A stretch of 64,000 nt of DNA from JBGVSA01 sp049840475. Its GTDB lineage: Bacteria; Pseudomonadota; Gammaproteobacteria; Burkholderiales; Rhodocyclaceae. Below, piece by piece: positions 1 through 8,984 of the stretch; the first letter of the stretch is position 1; each line of letters starts with the position of its first letter. The notes under the pieces were generated by a model, which saw only the letters and a program-made list of their open reading frames with translations, made no database searches and was not told where the DNA came from. Both the position numbers and the translations under genes were made by a program. The stretch covers positions 1,984,001 to 2,048,000 of the forward strand of contig JASGKX010000001.1 of assembly GCA_049840475.1 (NCBI GenBank), read 5' to 3'.

Positions 1-1
1 C

Positions 2-370
2 GTGGGGCGGCGGGTGTTTTCATGGAATCAGTCGAAGTTCTTCAACCGCGCGGCGTTCGACAAGGCGCACGCCTACTTTGAACGGCACGGCGGCAAGACG
101 ATCATCATCGCCCGCTTCATGCCGCTGGCGCGTACCTTCTCGCCTTTCGTGGCAGGCGTGGCGGCCATGGATTACCGCCGCTTCCTGCCTCTGGACATCC
201 TGGGCGGTGCGCTGTGGATTTTCTCGCTGTGCTTTGCTGGGTATTTCTTCGGCAACATCCCGTTCATCAAGCACAACCTCAGCCTGCTGATCGTGGGCAT
301 CATCGTTGTGTCGCTGATGCCGCTGGGCATCGCGTGGCTCAAGAGCCGTCTGCAGCCCAAGTCTGCCTGA
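2..370 (+). CDS. DedA-family membrane protein, C-terminal part
   Basis: This is the C-terminal 122 residues of a DedA/VTT-domain inner-membrane protein; the gene begins left of the window, so the first codon seen is not the true start. The family is linked to undecaprenyl-phosphate or lipid recycling and to membrane-potential homeostasis. The diagnostic stretch RFMPLARTFSPFVAG is present, followed by two hydrophobic segments (about residues 60-82 and 92-112) and a short basic tail. It precedes purN by about 50 bases on the same strand. Family assignment is firm; the substrate is unknown. Confidence 0.85.
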   Translation: MGRRVFSWNQSKFFNRAAFDKAHAYFERHGGKTIIIARFMPLARTFSPFVAGVAAMDYRRFLPLDILGGALWIFSLCFAGYFFGNIPFIKHNLSLLIVGIIVVSLMPLGIAWLKSRLQPKSA

Positions 371-419
371 TTAGACGCGCCGGGCCGTTCAGGTCCGGCC
401 GGTTCCCCGGTATTTTGCA

Positions 420-1058
420 ATGAAGAACGTAGTCATCCTGATCTCTGGCCGTGGCAGCAATATGGAAGCCATCGTGCGCGCCAAGATCCAGGGCGCCCGC
501 ATCGCCGCGGTGATCAGCAACCGGCCGGAAGCCGCAGGGCTGGCCTTCGCCGCCTCGAATGGCATCCAGACCGAAGTGGTCGACCACAAGGCCTTCGCCG
601 GGCGCGAAGCCTTTGACACCGCGTTGGCGGAGGCCATCGACGCGCACGCGCCGGACCTGGTCGTGCTCGCGGGTTTCATGCGCGTGCTCACGCCAGCGTT
701 TGTCGATCACTACGCCGGACGCCTGTTCAATATCCATCCGTCGCTGCTGCCGGCATTCCCCGGTCTGCATACCCATGAGCGCGCCATCGACTCGGGTGCC
801 AAGCTGCATGGGGCGACGGTGCACTTCGTAACGTCTGAACTGGATTGCGGCCCGATCGTGGCCCAGGCCGCAGTACCCGTGCTGGCGGGGGACGATGCCG
901 CCGCACTGGGCGCACGCGTGCTGGCCTTTGAACATCGCATCTATCCGGCGGCAGTGCAGTGGTTTGTCGATGGGCGGTTGAGCGTCAAAGGACAGCGCGT
1001 GACGTTGCGCGATGCGCCCGAGGCAGCCGACGGCTGGACTTCGCCGCCGCTCGCATAG
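420..1058 (+). CDS. purN: Phosphoribosylglycinamide formyltransferase PurN
   Basis: PurN transfers the formyl group of 10-formyltetrahydrofolate to GAR, the third step of cytosolic de novo purine synthesis. At 212 residues it has the usual length. Residues 8-14 read ISGRGSN, the phosphate-binding loop, and the catalytic Asn, His and Asp correspond to N104, H106 (in NIHPSLLP) and D142 (in ELDCGP). The ATG follows a short gap after the DedA gene, and the next gene starts 7 bases after the stop, so the two are probably cotranscribed. High confidence. Confidence 0.96.
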   Translation: MKNVVILISGRGSNMEAIVRAKIQGARIAAVISNRPEAAGLAFAASNGIQTEVVDHKAFAGREAFDTALAEAIDAHAPDLVVLAGFMRVLTPAFVDHYAGRLFNIHPSLLPAFPGLHTHERAIDSGAKLHGATVHFVTSELDCGPIVAQAAVPVLAGDDAAALGARVLAFEHRIYPAAVQWFVDGRLSVKGQRVTLRDAPEAADGWTSPPLA

Positions 1059-1065
1059 AGATCTC

Positions 1066-2151
1066 GTGCAGCCACATCGGCTACTGGGCTGGGCATTTGC
1101 CGCCTCCATCACTGTTCACGTGGTGGCTTTGATCGCACCAGGCTGGCGCTTGCCCGAAACACCCGAGCCGCCCCTGCGGATCGATGCCAAATTGCTGCAG
1201 ATGCCGGCGCCGCCGCCCGTTAAGCGAGCCCCCAAACCGCCGGCGCCGGCGGCTCCCGGGCCTACGTCCAAGGTGGTCGCCGCAGCCAGCGCGAGTGCGG
1301 CCAGCGTGGCGCAAGGGGGGCAATCGTCATCCGAGTCGTCGTCGATGAGTTCCGCTTCGAGCGAGGCTGCGGCAGAATCCGCTCCGCTGGCGGAAGGGCC
1401 GAGCAGTTCATCGTCTTCGTCGTCGTCTTCATCCGAGCCGGCGCTGGCGATTCAGACCGACTGGCCGCATAAGGGGTGTATCGGGTACGTGCTCAACGTG
1501 ACGTACGGCATTCTCAACGGCGACCTCGGTCACGCGGAGCAATGCTGGCAGCATGATGATTCGAGCTACTCCGCCAGCCTGAAGGGGCGTGCTGCGGTGG
1601 CGTGGCGCGAACTGCTGCTGGAGCAGCGCTCGTCGGGCCGCGTGGCGGGCGGCTTGCCGATTTCGGAACAGTTTGATGAGACCGTTGACAAGCGTAGCTA
1701 TCAGACGCTGTTCGACCCGAATGCCAGCGCCATCCATCAGAATCGCAATGGCGATCCGCGTGAAGTGCCTACGGGCGGCGTGGCGCTCGACATGCTGGCG
1801 CTGATGCAGTTTCTGTCGCTGCAGCCTGACGACCGCGAAGCGTTCGACGTATTCGTGGTGGCGTCGCGCGGCATGGTGAGCCGAGTGACCGTTGTGCAAC
1901 AAGAGCCTGGCGAGGTAAAGCTGCCGGGCGGTACGGTTATGGCGCGGCGTTATCGGGCCGAGGCGCGCGGCGGCGAATTGCGAATCGACGTGTGGATATC
2001 GCGCCAACTGCGCAATGCGCCAGTGCGTTTCCGCATCGTCAACAAGGGCGATATTTTCGATTTTCTGGCGACCGACGTTACGCTCGACGACAAACAGATC
2101 ATGCGGGCGCCGCCTCCGCCACCCAAGAACCCGGCCGACGACTCGAATTGA
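1066..2151 (+). CDS. DUF3108-type envelope protein with Ser-rich linker
   Basis: The GTG at 1066, just after the purN stop, is preferred because it puts a hydrophobic anchor at about residues 5-24; longer starts would run back into purN. The anchor is followed by a proline/alanine-rich stretch and a serine tract (about residues 100-145), as in proteins that span periplasmic space, and then by a globular C-terminal part of about 200 residues resembling DUF3108. No enzymatic motif is visible and function is unknown. The layout (single N-terminal membrane segment, flexible linker, outer domain) is TonB-like but no TonB C-terminal domain is seen. Confidence 0.75.
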   Translation: MQPHRLLGWAFAASITVHVVALIAPGWRLPETPEPPLRIDAKLLQMPAPPPVKRAPKPPAPAAPGPTSKVVAAASASAASVAQGGQSSSESSSMSSASSEAAAESAPLAEGPSSSSSSSSSSSEPALAIQTDWPHKGCIGYVLNVTYGILNGDLGHAEQCWQHDDSSYSASLKGRAAVAWRELLLEQRSSGRVAGGLPISEQFDETVDKRSYQTLFDPNASAIHQNRNGDPREVPTGGVALDMLALMQFLSLQPDDREAFDVFVVASRGMVSRVTVVQQEPGEVKLPGGTVMARRYRAEARGGELRIDVWISRQLRNAPVRFRIVNKGDIFDFLATDVTLDDKQIMRAPPPPPKNPADDSN

Positions 2152-2195
2152 GTTGTGCCAGCAAGAACAAGATTGAACATTCAGAAGAGTTATCC

Positions 2196-3461
2196 ATGAC
2201 CATCCAGATCACAGCTCCGCAACTCGAAGCCGCAGCCGACGCGCTGACCGAAGTGTTGCGTTTCCAGTCTCCCGCCGACGGCGTGCTCAGCGCTTATTTC
2301 CGCAGCGAGCGCAAGCTCGGCCAGCGTGACCGCGCGGTCATCGCCGAAGCCGTTTACGGTGTGCTCCGCCACTTGCGCCGCGTGCGTGTCGCAGCCGGCG
2401 ACGCGGTTGGCGCGCGCAAGTTGATCCTGGCGTGGCTCGTGCGGTTCGAAGGCTATTCGCTGCGCCAACTCGATCCACTGCTCTCCGGCGGCGAGCGTCA
2501 GTGGCTGGCCGACCAGAAAGCGGCCACTCCGCCCGAACCGACGTTGGCCGAGCGTTGCGACATGCCAGACTGGCTTGCCACGCGCTTGTCGGCGCAACGT
2601 GGCGACGCCGCCACCATTGCCCTGGCCGATGCACTGTCGCAGCCCGCGTCGCTGGATATTCGCGTGAACCCCGCGCGCATCGACCGCGACGCCGCGCTGG
2701 CCCGCCTCAAGGCCGATGGCATCGAAGGTCGGCCTGGCGAATACTCGCCGCTGTCGATCCGCCTCGACCGCAAGGTCGCACTGCAAAAGCACCCGCTGTT
2801 CCTCGACGGCTCCATCGAAGTGCAGGACGAAGGTAGCCAACTGCTGGGCTTTCTGGTTGCGCCGCGCCGTAGCGAGATGGTGGCTGATTTCTGCGCGGGT
2901 GCCGGTGGCAAGACGCTGTTGCTTGGCGCGTTGATGCGCTCGACGGGCCGCCTGTATGCCTTCGATGTTTCGGAGAAGCGGCTCGCGCGGTTCAGGCCGC
3001 GTCTGGCGCGTTCCGGCCTGTCGAACGTGCATCCGTCAGCCATCGCGCATGAGAATGACGTTCGCATCAAACGTCTGGCCGGCAAGATGGATCGCGTGCT
3101 GGTCGATGCGCCGTGCAGCGGTTTCGGCACACTGCGCCGCAATCCGGATCTGAAGTGGCGGCAGGACGAAGCGGCTGTTGACCGCCTGCATGCCAAGCAG
3201 TTGGACATTCTTACCGCTGCCGCGCGCTTGGTGAAGTCGGGCGGCCGTCTGGTGTATGCGACGTGTTCGCTGCTGGCCGAAGAAAACGATCAGGTTGTCG
3301 ATGCGTTCCTGGCGGCGCATCCGGAGTTCGTCGAAGAGTCCGCGACCGAAGTGCTGGCTTCGCAGCGCATTACGCTCGATACGGGCGCCCGCTTGCGTCT
3401 GGACCCGGTCAGCCATGGTACGGATGGTTTCTTTGCTGCTGTGCTGACTCGCCGCGCCTGA
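2196..3461 (+). CDS. RsmB/NOP-type RNA (cytosine-5)-methyltransferase
   Basis: A SAM-dependent m5C RNA methyltransferase of the RsmB/NSUN class, 421 residues. The ATG at 2196 has AAGAG upstream and starts the recognisable protein; the frame is open further upstream but only as an overlap with the previous gene. The N-terminal 130 residues resemble the NusB-like domain of RsmB. The C-terminal Rossmann domain carries DAPCSG (about residue 306) and ATCSLLAEEN (about residue 355), supplying the two conserved cysteines; the TC cysteine is the expected nucleophile. Target is probably rRNA. Whether this is the true RsmB or a paralogue cannot be told here. Confidence 0.88.
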   Translation: MTIQITAPQLEAAADALTEVLRFQSPADGVLSAYFRSERKLGQRDRAVIAEAVYGVLRHLRRVRVAAGDAVGARKLILAWLVRFEGYSLRQLDPLLSGGERQWLADQKAATPPEPTLAERCDMPDWLATRLSAQRGDAATIALADALSQPASLDIRVNPARIDRDAALARLKADGIEGRPGEYSPLSIRLDRKVALQKHPLFLDGSIEVQDEGSQLLGFLVAPRRSEMVADFCAGAGGKTLLLGALMRSTGRLYAFDVSEKRLARFRPRLARSGLSNVHPSAIAHENDVRIKRLAGKMDRVLVDAPCSGFGTLRRNPDLKWRQDEAAVDRLHAKQLDILTAAARLVKSGGRLVYATCSLLAEENDQVVDAFLAAHPEFVEESATEVLASQRITLDTGARLRLDPVSHGTDGFFAAVLTRRA

Positions 3462-3473
3462 TATCCGACTGCC

Positions 3474-4745
3474 ATGCGTGACTTCCTGACCGATCTGCAC
3501 AGTCTGGTCGCCAATTCGTCGGCGCGTTATGAGTTGCTGCTGATCGCCGTGCTCGTGGGCGTGGCATTCGTGCTCGCGCGCCGTGTCGGACGTCATGTGC
3601 GCGGCATGCAGGGAGACCTGCAATATGCCGGGCTGCGGAGGCTGGCTTTCCCGCTCATCGGGGTATTGCTGTTGGGCGTGGCGCGCTTTGCCGCGGACCA
3701 CGCGGGTTGGTCGCTGCATCTGGCAGGAGTGGCCACGCGCCTGCTCATCGCGCTGGCGCTGGTACGCATCGTCGTATACGCCTTGCGGCGCGCGTTTGCG
3801 CCTTCGGGCTGGTTGGCCAACTTCGAGCGCAGCATCGCCGCGATGATCTGGCTGGTGGTTGCGCTCGATGCCGTGGGATTGCTGCCAGACCTGATCCAGT
3901 GGCTCGACGGCTATTCGCTGATGATCGGGAAGAGCCGGCTCACGTTGTGGAACGTGATGCACGGCGCGGTCACGGTGATGGCGGCGTTGATTCTCGCGCT
4001 CTGGGTGGGCGGCTTGCTCGAAGCGCGCCTGATGGCTGCGTCGATCGATCGAAGTGTGCAGGTGGTGCTGTCGCGTGCGGTCAAGGCGCTGCTGGTATTC
4101 GTCGCCGTGCTGGTGGGCGCATCGCTTGCCGGGCTCGATCTGACCACGCTGTCGGTGTTCTCCGGTGCGTTGGGTGTGGGCCTCGGTCTGGGCATGCAGC
4201 GTATCGCCAGCAACTATGTGGCGGGGTTCATCATTCTGCTCGATCGCTCGATCCGTATCGGCGACATCATCCAGGTGGGTTCTGAGCAGCGCGGCGAGGT
4301 CAAGCAGATCACCACGCGCTACACGGTGGTGCGGGCACTCAACGGCATCCATTACATTGTGCCGAACGAGGCGCTGGTCAGTTCTGTCGTGCAGAACGAA
4401 ACCTACATCGACACGCGCACACGTGGATCACTGCGGGTCCAGGTCGGCTACAGCGCCGACGTTGATCGCGCCATCGCGATCATGGAAGAACTCGCGCGCG
4501 CCCAGCCGCGAGTCATTGAAGACCCGGCGCCGTCGGCGTCGCTTATTTCGTTCGACGACAGCGGCATTACGCTGGAGTTGGGCTTTTGGGTGTCCGATCC
4601 GCTCAAAGGGACGGGCGGCATTCGCTCGGATATCGGCCGCGAACTGTTGCGTCGCTTCCGCACTGAGTCCATCGATATTCCGTTCCCGCAGCGCGAAGTG
4701 CGCATCATTGGGCAGGGCGACGGGGTGCCGGGAAGCGCCACATAA
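3474..4745 (+). CDS. MscS-family mechanosensitive channel
   Basis: An inner-membrane small-conductance mechanosensitive channel homologue of 423 residues. Several hydrophobic helices fill residues 15-210. The pore-lining helix and beta domain follow, with the Gly/Ala-rich GALGVGLGLGMQRIASN and then DIIQVGSEQRGEV, typical of the MscS core, and a C-terminal alpha/beta domain to about residue 410. It follows the methyltransferase by 12 bases on the same strand and is the last gene before a terminator shared with hisC. Role inferred from family: release of osmolytes during osmotic downshift. Confidence 0.9.
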   Translation: MRDFLTDLHSLVANSSARYELLLIAVLVGVAFVLARRVGRHVRGMQGDLQYAGLRRLAFPLIGVLLLGVARFAADHAGWSLHLAGVATRLLIALALVRIVVYALRRAFAPSGWLANFERSIAAMIWLVVALDAVGLLPDLIQWLDGYSLMIGKSRLTLWNVMHGAVTVMAALILALWVGGLLEARLMAASIDRSVQVVLSRAVKALLVFVAVLVGASLAGLDLTTLSVFSGALGVGLGLGMQRIASNYVAGFIILLDRSIRIGDIIQVGSEQRGEVKQITTRYTVVRALNGIHYIVPNEALVSSVVQNETYIDTRTRGSLRVQVGYSADVDRAIAIMEELARAQPRVIEDPAPSASLISFDDSGITLELGFWVSDPLKGTGGIRSDIGRELLRRFRTESIDIPFPQREVRIIGQGDGVPGSAT

Positions 4746-4778
4746 AAAAGGCCACCGCCGCGAATGCGGACGGTGGCC
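4744..4778 (-). terminator. Rho-independent terminator of hisC (possibly bidirectional)
   Basis: A stem of GGCCACCG pairing with CGGTGGCC, with a GC-rich inner part, is followed on the minus strand by six T residues (six A residues on the plus strand at 4744-4749). It lies between the convergent stops of the MscS gene and hisC. The T tract serves the hisC direction. Confidence 0.8.
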
Positions 4779-4796
4779 GATTGTGTGTGGAAGGCG

Positions 4797-5867
4797 TCAG
4801 GCCGTGACGGCGACGATGCCCTTGAGCGCTTCGACCAGCGCCTTGCATTGCGCTTCGGTGCCGACGGTGATGCGCAGATATTGTTCGATGCGATGCTGGC
4901 GGAAGTGACGCACGATGATGCGTCGCTCGCGCAGCGAGGCCGCGATGGCTGCTGCGTCGTGATGCGGATGGCGTGCGAAGAGGAAGTTCGCCGCTGACGG
5001 CAGAACTTCAAAGCCCAGGTGCTGCAACTCAGACGTCAGTCGCTCGCGGCTGGCCATGACGGCCGCACGGGTCTTTTCAAAGTGGTCGCGATCTTCCATT
5101 GCCACCGACGCGCCGACGATGGCGACGCGATCCAGCGGGTAAGAGTTGAAGCTGTCCTTGACCCGTTCGAGTGCCTCGATGAGGTGCGGCTGCCCGATGG
5201 CAAAGCCCACGCGCAGGCCAGCCAGCGAACGGCTCTTGGAGAGCGTCTGGGTCACCAGCAGGTTGGGGTGGCGCGCGATCAAAGCGACCGCGCTTTCGCC
5301 GCCGAAATCCACATAGGCTTCATCCACGACCACGACTGCGTCCCGCTTGGCTTCGAGCAGGCGTTCGATGTCGGCCAGCGGCAGCAGTCGCCCGGTCGGA
5401 GCATTCGGGTTCGGGAAAATCACCGCGCCAGCGTCAAGCGCGATGTAGTCATCCACATTGATGGCGAAGTCTTCGGTGAGCGGAACCTGCGCGTATTCGA
5501 TCCCATACAGCCCGCAGTAGACGGGGTAGAAGCTATAGGTGATGTCCGGGAACACCAGCGGGCGATCATGCTTGAGCAGCGCCATGAATATGTGCGCCAG
5601 CACTTCGTCGGAGCCATTGCCCACGAAAACGTGGTCCGTACCCACGTCGAAATGCCCCGCAACGGCGTGCTTGAGACGGTCGGCCGTCGGGTCCGGGTAC
5701 AGACGCAGCGTGTCGGCGATTTCGGCGCTCATCGCCGCCAGCGCGCGAGGCGACGGGCCGTAGGGGTTCTCGTTGGTGTTGAGCTTGATGAGCCCGGTGA
5801 TCTTCGGTTGCTCGCCCGGCACGTAAGGGGTGAGGCGATGGACGATATCGCTCCAGTAGATGCTCAT
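4797..5867 (-). CDS. hisC: Histidinol-phosphate aminotransferase HisC
   Basis: A PLP-dependent aminotransferase converting imidazole acetol-phosphate to histidinol-phosphate. At 356 residues it has normal length. Visible motifs are the substrate-side LNTNENPYGPSP (29-40), FPNPNAPTG (151-159), VDEAYVDF (181-188) and the PLP lysine K211 in TLSKSRSLAG. It is transcribed away from hisB, with 141 bases between the starts, whereas in many Burkholderiales hisC lies in line with hisD and hisB. hisG and hisD are not in the window. No strong ribosome site precedes the ATG. Confidence 0.95.
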   Translation of the reverse strand: MSIYWSDIVHRLTPYVPGEQPKITGLIKLNTNENPYGPSPRALAAMSAEIADTLRLYPDPTADRLKHAVAGHFDVGTDHVFVGNGSDEVLAHIFMALLKHDRPLVFPDITYSFYPVYCGLYGIEYAQVPLTEDFAINVDDYIALDAGAVIFPNPNAPTGRLLPLADIERLLEAKRDAVVVVDEAYVDFGGESAVALIARHPNLLVTQTLSKSRSLAGLRVGFAIGQPHLIEALERVKDSFNSYPLDRVAIVGASVAMEDRDHFEKTRAAVMASRERLTSELQHLGFEVLPSAANFLFARHPHHDAAAIAASLRERRIIVRHFRQHRIEQYLRITVGTEAQCKALVEALKGIVAVTA

Positions 5868-6008
5868 TTGGGTCGGTCTAGTGTGGATGGGGGCTGCCGG
5901 ACCACTGCCTTGCGGCGCGGGAAGGGCGTCGGGGTGTTATTATACCGGCCGGCGCGGTGCCCACCTCGCCGAAACTCATTTTTGACACTCGAACGATCGA
6001 CATTCGCC
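5868..6008. promoter_or_regulatory. Divergent hisC/hisB intergenic region
   Basis: This 141-base gap separates the divergent starts of hisC and hisB and must hold both promoters. The only clear AT-rich patch is around 5937-5945 (GTTATTATACC), a candidate minus-10 area for hisB; no convincing minus-35 or operator was identified. Confidence 0.4.
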
Positions 6009-6596
6009 ATGCGGCAAGCCGACATCACCCGCAACACGCTGGAAACACAAATCTCTGTGCGCATCGACCTTGATGGCACCGGCGTCGGCAAACTGGACAG
6101 CGGCGTGCCTTTCCTTGATCACATGCTGGACCAGATCGTCCGCCATGGCCTGATCGACCTGGATGTGAGCGCACGTGGCGACCTGCATATCGATGCTCAC
6201 CACACCGTCGAAGATGTCGGCATCTCGCTGGGGCAGGCCTTTGCCAAGGCCGTCGGCGACAAAAAAGGCCTGCGCCGTTATGGCCACGCCTACGTGCCGC
6301 TGGACGAAGCGCTCTCGCGCGTGGTGGTCGACCTTTCCGGGCGCCCCGGACTGGTGTTCGACGTTGAGTTCACGCGTGCCCGCATTGGTGATTTCGATGT
6401 CGATCTGGTGCGTGAATTCTTCCAGGGCTTTGTCAATCATGCCCTCGTGACGCTGCATATCGACAACTTGCGTGGCGTGAACGCGCACCATCAGTGCGAA
6501 ACCGTTTTCAAGGCATTCGCCCGTGCGCTGCGTGCGGCGGTCGAGCGCGACGAACGTGCTGCCGGTGCCATGCCGTCCACCAAGGGCGTGCTCTGA
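6009..6596 (+). CDS. hisB: Imidazoleglycerol-phosphate dehydratase HisB
   Basis: HisB dehydrates imidazole glycerol-phosphate in histidine synthesis. This is the monofunctional dehydratase (195 residues), without the phosphatase domain found in enteric bacteria. The manganese-binding His-rich motifs are at 62-69 (DAHHTVED) and near 157 (NAHHQCE), with GVPFLDHMLDQ at 32-42. The ATG at 6009 is chosen because homology begins there; the frame is open for about 1 kb upstream, but that is an antisense shadow of hisC. First gene of the his-hinT-tat run. Confidence 0.96.
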   Translation: MRQADITRNTLETQISVRIDLDGTGVGKLDSGVPFLDHMLDQIVRHGLIDLDVSARGDLHIDAHHTVEDVGISLGQAFAKAVGDKKGLRRYGHAYVPLDEALSRVVVDLSGRPGLVFDVEFTRARIGDFDVDLVREFFQGFVNHALVTLHIDNLRGVNAHHQCETVFKAFARALRAAVERDERAAGAMPSTKGVL

Positions 6597-6694
6597 TCGC
6601 CGCGAATATCCCTGGCGTATTGCTTGCTTGACTGAATACCGGCACGTGACTGTGCCCCGAGCAGCCGCCGCTGACTTACCTTTACCAGAAACCA

Positions 6695-7336
6695 ATGAGC
6701 CGCATGCGAGTCGTCGTCGTCGATTACGGAATGGGAAACCTGCGTTCTGTCGCCAAGGCAGCCGAACATGTCGCGCCGGACGCGCAGATCGTGGTGAGCG
6801 GAGCCCCCGCTGAAGTGGCGCGTGCCGATCGTGTGATCGTACCGGGCCAGGGTGCCATGCACGATTGCATGCATGAATTCCTTGCACGTGGTCTGCACGA
6901 CGAGGTGCTGCGCGCGGCTGAGAGCAAGCCGTTCCTGGGTATTTGCGTGGGCATGCAAATGCTGTTCGATCATTCCGAAGAAGGCGACACGCAGGGCCTG
7001 GGCATTCTGTCCGGCAAGGTTGTGCGCTTTCGCGACGGCATGATGGGCGACGATGGCGTGGCCCTGAAGGTGCCCCACATGGGCTGGAACAATGTCAAGC
7101 CGGCGGCATCGCACCCGCTGTGGGAAGGCGTTGCCCAGGACGAGCGTTTCTATTTTGTGCACAGCTATTACTGCGTGCCCGAAAGTGCGGCCGATACGGC
7201 GGCGCAGACCTCGTATGGGGCGCCCTTTACCTGCGCGGTAGCGCGGGATAATATCGTTGCCGTCCAGTTTCACCCCGAAAAAAGTGCCAAGGCGGGCCTG
7301 CAGTTGCTCGCTAATTTCATGAACTGGCGTCCCTGA
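6695..7336 (+). CDS. hisH: Imidazole glycerol-phosphate synthase glutaminase subunit HisH
   Basis: HisH hydrolyses glutamine and channels ammonia to HisF. It is a class I amidotransferase of 213 residues: nucleophile C84 in LGICVGMQML, and the H193/E195 pair in FHPEKS near the C-terminus. A second in-frame ATG three codons downstream (6704) is an equally possible start. About 100 bases separate it from hisB; the marC-type gene often found at this point in relatives is absent. Confidence 0.95.
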   Translation: MSRMRVVVVDYGMGNLRSVAKAAEHVAPDAQIVVSGAPAEVARADRVIVPGQGAMHDCMHEFLARGLHDEVLRAAESKPFLGICVGMQMLFDHSEEGDTQGLGILSGKVVRFRDGMMGDDGVALKVPHMGWNNVKPAASHPLWEGVAQDERFYFVHSYYCVPESAADTAAQTSYGAPFTCAVARDNIVAVQFHPEKSAKAGLQLLANFMNWRP

Positions 7337-7425
7337 ACGACATCAGCCGACATCCCCGACATTCGTGCTCCGATGCCAGTCATTTTCGTTTCATTTACCC
7401 TCCCCGAACAGACTTTCGCAAGATC

Positions 7426-8172
7426 ATGCTGCTGATTCCCGCGATCGACCTCAAAGACGGCCACTGTGTCCGCCTGCGTCAAGGCGACATGGAGGACGCG
7501 ACAGTGTTTTCCGAAAACCCCGCTGCCATGGCTCGCCATTGGCTGGATCAGGGGGCCCGCCGCTTGCACCTGGTTGACCTCAATGGCGCCGTGGCGGGCA
7601 AACCGAAAAACGAATCCGCCATCCGCGCCATCGTCGACGAACTCGATGACAGCATCCCCATTCAGTTGGGCGGTGGTATCCGCGATCTCGATACCATCGA
7701 GCGCTACCTCGACGACGGCGTGTCGTACATCATCATTGGCACCGCTGCGGTGAAAAACCCGGGCTTCCTGCACGACGCGTGCAGCGCTTTCCCCGGCCAC
7801 ATCATCGTTGGTCTCGATGCTCGCGATGGCAAGGTTGCCGTTGATGGCTGGTCCAAGCTGACCGGCCATGACGTCATCGACCTGGCCAAGAAGTTCGAGG
7901 ACTACGGTGTCGAGTCGGTCATCTACACCGACATCGGTCGCGACGGCATGCTCAACGGTGTGAACATCGACGCTACGGTCAAGCTGGCCCAAGCGCTGCG
8001 CATCCCCGTGATCGCCAGCGGCGGATTGACCAACCTCGACGATATCGAGGCGCTGTGCAAGGTCGAAGGCGAAGGTGTCATTGGTGCCATCACGGGCCGC
8101 GCGATTTACGAAGGCACGCTCGATTTCCGCGCTGCCCAGGAACGCGCCGACACCTTGTCAGAGTCGGAATAA
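7426..8172 (+). CDS. hisA: Phosphoribosylformimino-AICAR isomerase HisA
   Basis: HisA isomerises ProFAR to PRFAR, the substrate of HisF/HisH. The 248-residue protein has the half-barrel symmetry of the HisA/HisF family. The general acid/base aspartates are D8 (LIPAIDLKDG) and D131 (IVGLDARDG), and the phosphate-binding glycine motifs are near residue 82 (LGGGIRD) and in the later SGGLTN. About 90 bases separate it from hisH and 52 from hisF. Confidence 0.96.
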   Translation: MLLIPAIDLKDGHCVRLRQGDMEDATVFSENPAAMARHWLDQGARRLHLVDLNGAVAGKPKNESAIRAIVDELDDSIPIQLGGGIRDLDTIERYLDDGVSYIIIGTAAVKNPGFLHDACSAFPGHIIVGLDARDGKVAVDGWSKLTGHDVIDLAKKFEDYGVESVIYTDIGRDGMLNGVNIDATVKLAQALRIPVIASGGLTNLDDIEALCKVEGEGVIGAITGRAIYEGTLDFRAAQERADTLSESE

Positions 8173-8186
8173 CGTTTGAATCAATG

Positions 8187-8206
8187 CCACCCGCACACGC
8201 GGGTGG
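8187..8206 (+). other. Perfect hairpin between hisA and hisF
   Basis: CCACCCGC and GCGGGTGG form a perfect 8-bp stem with a 4-base loop, 15 bases after the hisA stop and 18 before the hisF ATG. There is no T tract, so a simple terminator is unlikely. It could be an RNA-processing or stability element, or control hisF translation; this is inference. Confidence 0.6.
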
Positions 8207-8224
8207 TTGGACTACCGTCAGAAC

Positions 8225-8984
8225 ATGCTCGCAAAGCGCATCATCCCTTGCCTCGATGTCAACGCCGGGCGCGTGGTCAAGGGCATCAATTTCCTCGAAT
8301 TGCGCGACGCGGGCGACCCGGTCGAAGTGGCGCGCCGCTACGATCAGCAGGGTGCCGACGAAATCACTTTCCTCGACATCACGGCCAGCTCCGACGAGCG
8401 GGACATCATCCTGAACATCGTTGAGCAGGTGGCCGAGCAGGTCTTCATTCCCCTCACCGTGGGCGGCGGCGTGCGCAGCGTGGCCGACGTGCGCCGACTG
8501 CTCAATGCCGGCGCCGACAAGGTCAGCATGAACAGCGCAGCGGTGGCCAACCCCGAACTTGTGCGCGAGGCCTCCGACAAGGTGGGCAACCAGTGCATCG
8601 TGGTCGCCATCGACGCCAAGCAGACCTCTCCCGGCAAATGGGAGGTCTTTACGCACGGCGGCCGTCGCAATACCGGGCTGGACGCCATCGAGTGGGCACG
8701 CAAGGTCGAGTCGCTCGGTGCGGGCGAAATCCTGCTGACCAGCATGGATCGCGACGGCACCAAGAGCGGTTTCGATCTGGAGCTGACCCGCGCCGTGGCC
8801 GATGCGGTCGGCGTGCCGGTCATTGCGAGCGGCGGCGTCGGCTCGCTGGGCCATCTGGCCGACGGCGTGTCGGACGGGCATGCTTCCGCTGTGCTGGCGG
8901 CGAGCATCTTTCACTATGGCGAGCACACCGTGCGCGAAGCCAAGGAATTCATGCGTCGAACGTGGTATCGAGGTACGGCTGTGA
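8225..8984 (+). CDS. hisF: Imidazole glycerol-phosphate synthase cyclase HisF, last codons frameshifted
   Basis: HisF condenses PRFAR with ammonia from HisH to give IGP and AICAR. The barrel is complete: catalytic D11 (IIPCLDVNAG) and D130 (VVAIDAKQ), and phosphate motifs LTVGGGVRS and VIASGGVGS. The ATG at 8225 begins the conserved protein. Near the end an extra A (CGAACG at 8957-8962) changes frame; without it the protein would close with the standard RRRGIEVRL and stop at 8982-8984, overlapping the hisI GTG. As written, the frame runs on into hisI and ends at 9424 as a HisF-HisI fusion. A base-calling error is the simplest explanation. Confidence 0.93.

Noticed and set aside
3036..4352. 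Long minus-strand frame (438 codons) opposite the methyltransferase and MscS genes
   Set aside because: Antisense shadow: composition is Gln/His/Arg-rich and the sense genes have full motifs.
5019..6008. 330-codon upstream extension of the hisB frame
   Set aside because: It lies antisense to hisC and has no homology; HisB proper starts at 6009.
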